Positions 57,801 to 64,000 of a stretch of DNA of 64,000 bases are shown here, in pieces. The DNA is taken from contig NC_081414.1 in NCBI RefSeq assembly GCF_030272615.1, forward strand, positions 332,989,427 to 333,053,426, given 5' to 3'. A program made the position numbers and the translations under genes. Source of the DNA: Cryptomeria japonica (Eukaryota > Streptophyta > Pinopsida > Cupressales > Cupressaceae). Each line of letters opens with the position of its first letter. Position 1 is the first letter of the stretch. Below the pieces are notes generated by a model. It did no database searches. It was given only the letters and a program-made list of their open reading frames with translations, and was not told the DNA's origin.

Positions 57801-58265
57801 ATGAGATAAGGTGTAAAATCAAAAGTCATTTCCAGAGATGGGTTCAAAATTTGTGCTATCATGAGCATATAGTGGGTTGGCATGGTAGTTTCAGCATCTT
57901 CCCTAAGAATATGACATAAGGACCAATAGATTCCCTTAGCCCTCAAAGTAAATAAATTTAAGGAGAAAGGTTCCATGGTGCTCGGGCTTACTACTATCAG
58001 TCCTCCTATTTTGGCAAAGAATTCCTTCAAGGGGCCACTTCTGAGGTGATCTCTCTATGCATCATAGACCTTTGCCAACATTTCAAAATTGATAGGCTCC
58101 ATATAATTTGACACCTCACTAAGTCGCAAAAATCTCTTGAACTCATCATCAATTATTTCAATTAGAGACCCACCATTTACATTCCTCACAGTCTTGGTAT
58201 TTTGATCATAATTGTTTGCAATTTGGGTTAACAGGTCCACATCCATGAAAACCCTAGGGACTATA
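54850..58265 (-). pseudogene. Element G ORF: long protein of the B-ORF2 type, broken
   Basis: About 1,100 codons on the minus strand: one frame from about 58265 to 56033, a second to 55171, a third to about 54850. Stops at 58052, 57650, 57107 and others. Conserved parts: FKRFLRLSEVSNYMEPINF; MEPFSLNLFTLRAKG; MTFDFTPYLIDAIHEGLIG...WYSLLMHMFLF, which lines up with the B ORF2 central segment; a Lys/Arg-rich SKGKRVIEDVVEVQDSPKRK; ARVLILPEWDIADVLI, similar to the LLVVYPINSPKEIDD part of B; then C-terminal coiled coils. No retroelement enzyme motif. It looks like the sole or second ORF of a non-autonomous LTR element, whose 5' end is lost. Confidence 0.6.
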
Positions 58266-59003
58266 AGATTCCCAACATCTAGCTCCCATATGCTATTAAC
58301 TGGAGTAGGGGAATTTCACTGACTGAACCCCACTTTGAAGAGTCCTAGGCCTACCATTCCTATCTGGGCATCTCTCAACTAGTTCCCTTTATCATATAGA
58401 CCATCACCAATTCTCAGGCAGGGAGACTTAGGCACCAATTCCTTTATTCTAGCTAAACTATTAGTGGACTGAGTTAATTGCTCTACAAAATCATCACAAA
58501 TAGCTCTCTCCTGATAATCAACATTCCCCTTGAATTCTCTTCATGGTGCTATCTTAGAATTATACTTATTTCAATGGAATTTCGAACAGACTCTTTGGAA
58601 ATTCAAACATCCAGTGACACCAAGCAAACTGTGGTTGTTAAACATTGCAAGAAACTTACTTGTTGCTTGATAAATTTTGCCCTGTGCATTGGTTCTTCTG
58701 CAAGATTCCTTGAACGCATACAAGAAGCTTCAACTCATGTAAGGATTATTACTGTAATTGAGCATTTATTAGAGTCAATTATGCCACATGCTTCGGCAAT
58801 TAATTCATAAATTGAATTCAAAAATTGGCTCCAATAGACAGAAAAATTTCTCTAAGTATTTTGCCTTTTGTCACTGGTTCACGGTGCTTAACAGTCGAGC
58901 TTCTCCTCATTGCATTTCAGCGACAACCATTTGATCATGTAAAATTTGCACGTCCTTTACTTTACCTGAAACATCCTCAAATGGGTCCCACCACCTTTTT
59001 GCT
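58266..59003 (+). other. Unassigned region, one 110-codon frame
   Basis: The plus frame 58478-58810 (MEFRTDSLEIQ.., KHCKKLTCCLINFALCIG, VIEHLLESIMPHASAIN) has a gene-like composition but no family I recognise. It could be a captured exon or chance. The rest shows no signal. Confidence 0.3.
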
Positions 59004-59860
59004 TTTTTGCGAAGGGTAACTTTCATGCACCTTCGCATAGCGAAACAATGATGTCCATCAGATCAACAACTAACTACTTAATATTTATTCTCCATCATAA
59101 CCATTTGCCTTTACAACTGACTTTAACCACCACCGCTAGTGGGTTTTCGCTATTTTGCGAAGGGTAACTTTCGTGCACCTTCACATAGCAAAACAACGAC
59201 AACCGCTGATCATCTTCAAACATGTCTGGTCATTAACTACCTTAGCCTTCAAAGTGGGTTGCTTATGTAAATCCACTTTCTTGCACACTTCCACCATATG
59301 TCTCCACATGTCCATCACTTATTCACTCAAGAAATCTATCAGGCTCCACATTCTAACTGCCACGTGTCTCACCAAACCAGGAATTCCATCAACATTGCTA
59401 CTTTATTAAATGAACCAATTGAAAATCCATTTGGAGCCACACATCTTGTCGACAAATCACCCTCTGCTTCATCTACACATTTAGTTGTCTTGCCACTTAA
59501 CCTGCCTTATAACCGCCCCTTCATTTGCCACCGGACAACCAACTCATCAGTCGTTGTTTTGCGAAGGGTAACCTTCATGCACCTTCTCATAATGAAACAA
59601 CAATAACCATCTGATCATCTGCAACCTACTTGATCATTACCTCGGGAGCCGCTTACCTGTCGAGCCCACCACCTTTTCTTTGTTTCCCGATGGGTAACTT
59701 TCATGCCACTTTGCATAGTGAAACAACAATAACCATCTGATCATCTTTAAGATGCGCGATCTTTATTTTGCTTTTTCCACATGTGGTTTTTGTTGTTTCG
59801 TGAAGGGTAACCTTCATGCACCTTCGCATAGCGAAACAATGATAACCATCGGATCAACAG
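59004..59860 (+). repeat. Five interspersed copies of a 63-bp hairpin repeat
   Basis: Units near 59004-59068, 59153-59216, 59557-59620, 59681-59745 and 59791-59860. Core TGCGAAGGGTAACTTTCATG followed by CACCTTCGCATAGCGAAAC. In unit 1, TGCGAAGG (59008-59015) pairs with CCTTCGCA (59030-59037). A partial copy may lie near 58905-58940. Units are followed by AACCATCTGATCATC. Confidence 0.8.
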
Positions 59861-60210
59861 GAACTTGCATGAGCATTACAAAACCTAGTAGACAAATAAA
59901 TGGGAGATAAAACAGGAAAAGGGCGACAAGTGAATAAAATATTATAACCCGCCTAGGCCAAGACTTTAAAATGAGCCCCCCTTCTAATGACGGACCGACC
60001 CTTCCACTTAAGTGGAAAAAGGTAATGAGGAAACATAAGCAAAAGGCCTGCATAATGAAAAATAAAAAATGCAAAACCCCGGACCCTCAAAACTTCAACC
60101 CTTAGGAATGAAAATAACACTGAAAACCTAAAAAATTTAGGGATTGCAAGGAAAAACTCCCAATACTCAAAATACTGACAATAGGGCATTTTATTTAAGT
60201 TTTTGAGATT
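59861..60210. other. No gene seen
   Basis: About 350 bp between the hairpin repeats and the conserved leader block. Minus frames (59814-60074, 59953-60189) are hydrophobic and unrecognised; treated as chance. Confidence 0.5.
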
Positions 60211-60330
60211 TGTACATCTTTAGCGGGCCTGCCCTTCCGAGGAGCTAATATTTCTTAAATTTGTTATAGCCGGTGTGAGGGGAATGACCCAAGTGGGAAC
60301 GGCTAAACGTCAAGTACTCCAACCCACTAT
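60211..60330 (+). promoter_or_regulatory. Conserved leader block shared with element E
   Basis: GGGCCTGCC followed by CCGAGG, then GGTGTGAGGGGAATGACCCA, AGTGGGAACGGCTAAA and a CCCACTATAAAATAAA segment. The block near 31815-31930 in E has the same order. Non-coding and conserved between otherwise different elements, so a packaging, dimerisation or translation signal is possible. Confidence 0.6.
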
Positions 60331-60841
60331 AAAATAAACGTGATTTGATGAAAATCAAGTCAATGACAGTGCTCAGGAATAGCTCTCCTCAGTACCCTTG
60401 AGTATATTAAACCTTTGTTTTCAAGGCTAGGAGACCTCTTAATTAAGTTTATACCTCGACCTGCCGAACAAACCCCTTACTAGTTCCAATTCAAATTAGA
60501 AGCTACCTAGTTCACCTCTGAAAGGGAGGATAATCTTTGTGCAAGAGAGATAGTAACTCTCCCAAGATACTTGTCATTTTGTGCCTCCATTAGCATTTGG
60601 AGTTGGCTAATATGGTGTTGAGAATCCATTGCATGAGACTCAGCAGTCATATTCTGATTAGCTATTGGGTGTGTACCTGAGTCTACAAGCAAAGGTTTTC
60701 TCCTCTCACCAATTTCTGTAGGGTTTGCATACTGTGATTGGAGTTATTATTCATATTACCTGTCTTCTGTGTTTTCATCCCTAAAACTGAAACTGAAATA
60801 CCAAAACTAGAGAAAACAAGAAACAACTCAGTGATCAAAAA
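60331..60841 (+). other. Leader sequence, no gene
   Basis: Continues the leader; in the first part TCAGGAATAGCTCTCCTCAG and CCTGCCGAACAAACCCC read like structured leader sequence. No frame is supported. Confidence 0.4.
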
Positions 60842-61035
60842 CTCTATCCAAAACTAGTCTATCCCAGTCAAAACTCTGTTTGTGTCCAAAACTAGTCTAT
60901 CCAAGTTGAAACTCTGTTCAAAACTAGTCTATCCAAGTCGAAACTCTGTTCAAAACTAGTCTATCCTAGTCGAAACTCTGTCCAAAACTAGTCTATCCTA
61001 GTCAAAACTTTGTTTGTGTCACAAACTAGTATACC
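60842..61035 (+). repeat. Tandem array, 31-39-bp unit, about 6 copies
   Basis: Unit CAAAACTAGTCTATCCAAGT followed by CGAAACTCTGTT, with copies starting near 60848, 60887, 60919, 60950, 60982 and (diverged) 61020. Confidence 0.85.
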
Positions 61036-61856
61036 TTAGCTGTCAAAAACTCAGTCCACCTCTTAACTGCTCATCATTAGTCAGCGATCAAAAACTTAGT
61101 CCATCTCAAATCTAGTCATACTCAGTCATTGAAAACTCAAAATTTTGCCTCTATCTAGCAAACAGTCATATGAAATTCCATCAATCCTAGCAGTCTGTCA
61201 TTTGAGCCTGCATCCTGTGTCATATGAGTCCTTATTTTCTCTCGTCTGGTTTTGAGAATTGTCATTTTATCCTAAATCCCATGTCGTACGATAAACCTTT
61301 GCATTGATTAATCTGTCATTCCATACATACCCATATGTCGTATGGTACTAGGCAGCAACTCGTACGAGACACTATTGTGGTCATCCCAAAACTATTGAAT
61401 TTTCGTCTGGTCCTGAGAAACTTGTTGTACAAATCCCTAATTTTGTCAGTCCAGAATAGTCAAACTTGCCCAAAATAGTCTACAAGGAGCATAAAATTGG
61501 TTATCATCATCCTGAGCATAAATAGATCAAAACAATGTACTTTTGCCATTTGTGTTGCTCGATTTGTTGATCATCTTTCAGCTAGTTCAATCAACTACAT
61601 ATCAAACCTAGGTCACTTAGATAAATGTCTTATACAGGATAGATCTTTCTTGAAACCAGACTGAGTCTTAGTAACTTCTCTCGGATCAACTTAGATAGAT
61701 GTCTTATATAGGATATATTATTCCTGAAACCAAACTAAATCTTAGTTGCTCCTCTCAAACAATAAGTTAACTAAACAATTAGCTCTGAATTTGATCTTGA
61801 CTTCTGCATCACAAATAGCTTTAGGTCACCCCAATCAATAAAAATTCCTATTCAAA
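61036..61856 (+). other. Pre-gag leader
   Basis: Non-coding, with CATGTCGTACGATAAAC and CCATATGTCGTATGGTAC words like those in the H leader (50960-51040). Two near-identical blocks (ACTTAGATAAATGTCTTATA near 61615 and CTTAGATAGATGTCTTATAT near 61689) form a 70-75-bp direct repeat. Confidence 0.5.
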
Positions 61857-63775
61857 CCAGGAGTTCTCGTAAGAAAGATGCCAAAGGCAAAGGGAAACCC
61901 TTTTCATATAAAGATAATCCATTTTATGAAGAGGATCCCTTGACTGATAAACCTTCATCATCAGAGATACCAGTTTATGATGAACCTTTATCTCCCACTA
62001 TACCTAGAACAAAACAAAATGATGAAGACAACCTGTGTATTCATGAAACCAATAATGGTTCCTCATCAAGTGAAGCTGAAGATTCTGAACCTCCAAAAAA
62101 AAAGATATTCATAAATGTCAAAAGGATAAATATTTCTGAAAAATGATGAAGGCTATCATGGCTAGAGAAAAAGAAGACTATTTTCTAGAACTAGCAAAAC
62201 AAGGCGCCAAACTTCCTACTGGATATGACATTCAGACTCTCATCACTAAAAAGGAAGAATCACCTATAATAATGGTCCACAGACAATTACAAGCTTTACA
62301 GACTGATATCACAAAACTAAAAAACAAGGATAAATCGCCAAAACAATATTCTCTGGAGACAATATGCCCATTTCCATTTGACAAAAACCTATACATGCCT
62401 CCATTCCCTTGATGAGTTGAGATTCAAAAATTTGACAAATATGATGGTACCTCAAATCCTCAAGATCATGTCAGAGAATTTTGTGCTGCCCGCATGGAGT
62501 TCATGCACGATCAAACATATCTCATGTGCCTTTTTCTAAGGAGTTTGGGAGGACAAGCTATGGAATGGTTCTCAAGTCTACCTAAGGGAATAAATTTTTT
62601 TGAAGAACTAATCCAACTATTTTTACAACAATACTCCTACAACATTCGACATCCTATTACTATGATCGAACTTTGGAATACCAAATAGAAAATAGGGAAG
62701 CCTTTCTCACTTTCCTCCAACGTTGGAGAAAGATTTTCTCTAGGTATTCACGACCTATCCCAAATGCTGAGAAAATGGATATATTCGTTAACAATCTAAT
62801 CCCTAAATTCAAATATAGTATCCAAATGCAAGTGCACCCATCATTTAACAAAATGGTGGATAATGCTATCTGAATAGAAGATGTGCTTATAAAGAAAGGA
62901 GATATCATGCCTTGGAAAGAAACACAACCATGATCTAGCTCTACAGAGAAGAACAAGTATTGGAAGTATGGGAAAGACAACAATAAGAACATTGTTAATG
63001 ACGGAGTAGTAGACACTTTTAAAACCAACTCAAAGCCTATGATATTCAACTTGGCTAGTGGCACACAATCACTCAAAGCAGCTGAAACTGCAACAAAAAA
63101 TCTTTCAAAGAAAGCAAAAGAGTGGTTCAAAAATAAACCTTGGCTTTCAAAACCTAGACGTGAATTCACTCCCCTGGAAGAATCATACGAATCTGCTTTC
63201 AAAACTCTATTGGTAAACAACTTGATAATGTTACCAGATAATTCTAGGCCACATGATCTAGAAGTCAAACCAAAATTGTGGAGAGAAAATGAATACTACG
63301 ACTACTATCGAAATAAAGGTCATAAAACAAACAATTGCATGAAGCTCAAGCATGAGATCCAAGATCTCATGGACGCTGATAAAAATTTTGTTGGGAATCA
63401 ACTGACAAATGTTGATCATAAAGATTTTAAAGACCCCTTACCTATTTATGAACAAGGTGATTCCTCAAAGACCAAAGGAGGTGCCAAAGTAAATATACTT
63501 ATACTAGCAATGACAACATCATCAACATGATTGAGCCTTCCCAATCTAAATATTGCAATGTGATCATAATCCAAGATAAACAAAATGAATCACAATATGC
63601 AAAGGCTATGACCCATTCTCAAAAGAAACTAACTCTCCAAGGAGCTAGTTCTTCAACTTCTTCTCCAACAATGTCAAACCTAGCAGCCTCGTCAAACAAA
63701 CAAAAAGAATCAACATTTGATAAATTTAAAAGGCTAACTTCATCATCATCCTCTGGATATAGCATTGTGGAATAG
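61857..63775 (+). pseudogene. Tat/Ogre-like Ty3-gypsy gag, probably of element H
   Basis: Lysine-rich start (KKDAKGKGKPFSYKDNPFYE), then an acidic/Ser region. The retrotransposon gag domain lies at 62413-62880: VEIQKFDKYDGTSNPQDHV, GGQAMEWFSSLPKGINFFEE, FLQRWRKIFSRYSRPIPNA. It is followed by RREFTPLEESYESAFKTLL and a degenerate knuckle YYDYYRNKGHKTNNCMKLKH (first Cys replaced by Tyr). These match Tat-lineage gag. Frameshifts near 62143 and 62680, stops at 62410, 62872, 62930 and 63528. The capsid-nucleocapsid role is known for the family; this copy is dead. Confidence 0.87.
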
Positions 63776-64000
63776 TTGAAAAAGACAAATGTTCAAATTT
63801 CATCTTTGAATTACTAAAAATCTCTTTTGCTCACAAATAAATCTTGGACAACGCCTTGCTCACCACTAATGTTCCAAAAGATTTAGATATCGATCGGTTT
63901 TAGTCTATGGTGATTCATCTAACTTCACCTCACTATTTGACCTTCTCTGAAGAAGATGACAACTCCCTAAATCATCCACATAACTAGCCATTGCACATTG
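63776..64000 (+). pseudogene. Tat/Ogre-like gag-protease linker, runs off the window
   Basis: In the frame that begins with a GIVEKDKCSNF-like segment at about 63768, it reads FELLKISFAHK, ILDNALLTTNVPKDLDIDRF, LTSPHYLTFSEEDDNS and HN.PLHI, with three stops. This pattern is typical of the segment just before protease in Tat-lineage pol. The protease itself would lie past the window end. Confidence 0.7.

Noticed and set aside
62660-63268. 202-codon minus ORF
   Set aside because: Antisense of the Tat-like gag, which has recognisable domain motifs.

Overview
This is a block of nested plant retrotransposons. I see no ordinary single-copy gene, no tRNA or rRNA gene and no CRISPR. The DNA is AT-rich. 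It holds Ty1-copia, Tat/Ogre-like Ty3-gypsy and L1-type LINE sequences with a plant-type RNase H, and almost every frame carries stops or frameshifts. This fits intergenic DNA of a large-genome seed plant. A gymnosperm is possible, but that is only an impression.

Layout, with letters used throughout. A (158-7487, minus): decayed copia element, two 1.4-kb LTRs, ATCTA target duplication. 7493-8279: relic of a long AT-rich LTR. C (8280-9970, plus): 5' part of a small copia-like element, with a complete 334-bp TRIM (9272-9605) inside its gag. D (9971-12501, plus): related element, cut by H. H (from 12502, plus): Tat/Ogre-like gypsy whose 5' LTR is split into 12502-13196, 19701-20091 and 50706-50833. 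The gag near 61860-63775 is probably its own. B (13197-19700, minus): complete two-ORF element of the C/D family, inserted in the H LTR. L2 (20092-50705, minus): full-length LINE, also in the H LTR, itself interrupted by a 4.66-kb solo LTR (21945-26604) and by E. E (29645-47644, plus): LTR element with one Q/P-rich ORF and no pol. L1 (35956-43913, minus): full-length LINE inside the E ORF. L3 (51515-53989, plus): 5'-truncated LINE with a 16-bp duplication. G (about 54077-58265, minus): remains of an element with one long ORF. The deepest stack is D > H > L2 > E > L1.

How parts may work together. B, C and D lack protease, integrase and RT, but carry the same tRNA-Met primer site and nearly the same polypurine region as A, so copia machinery like that of A probably mobilises them. 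E lacks pol but shares a conserved untranslated leader block with the Tat-like gag region downstream, suggesting a second autonomous/non-autonomous pair.

The most unusual feature is the LINE family. L1, L2 and L3 all carry a third ORF (ORF3, roughly 530-570 codons) after the RNase H of ORF2. ORF3 has a conserved N-terminus, a central domain and a coiled-coil tail. A similar central segment occurs in ORF2 of element B and in the G ORF, so one protein module of unknown function appears in both LINE and LTR elements.
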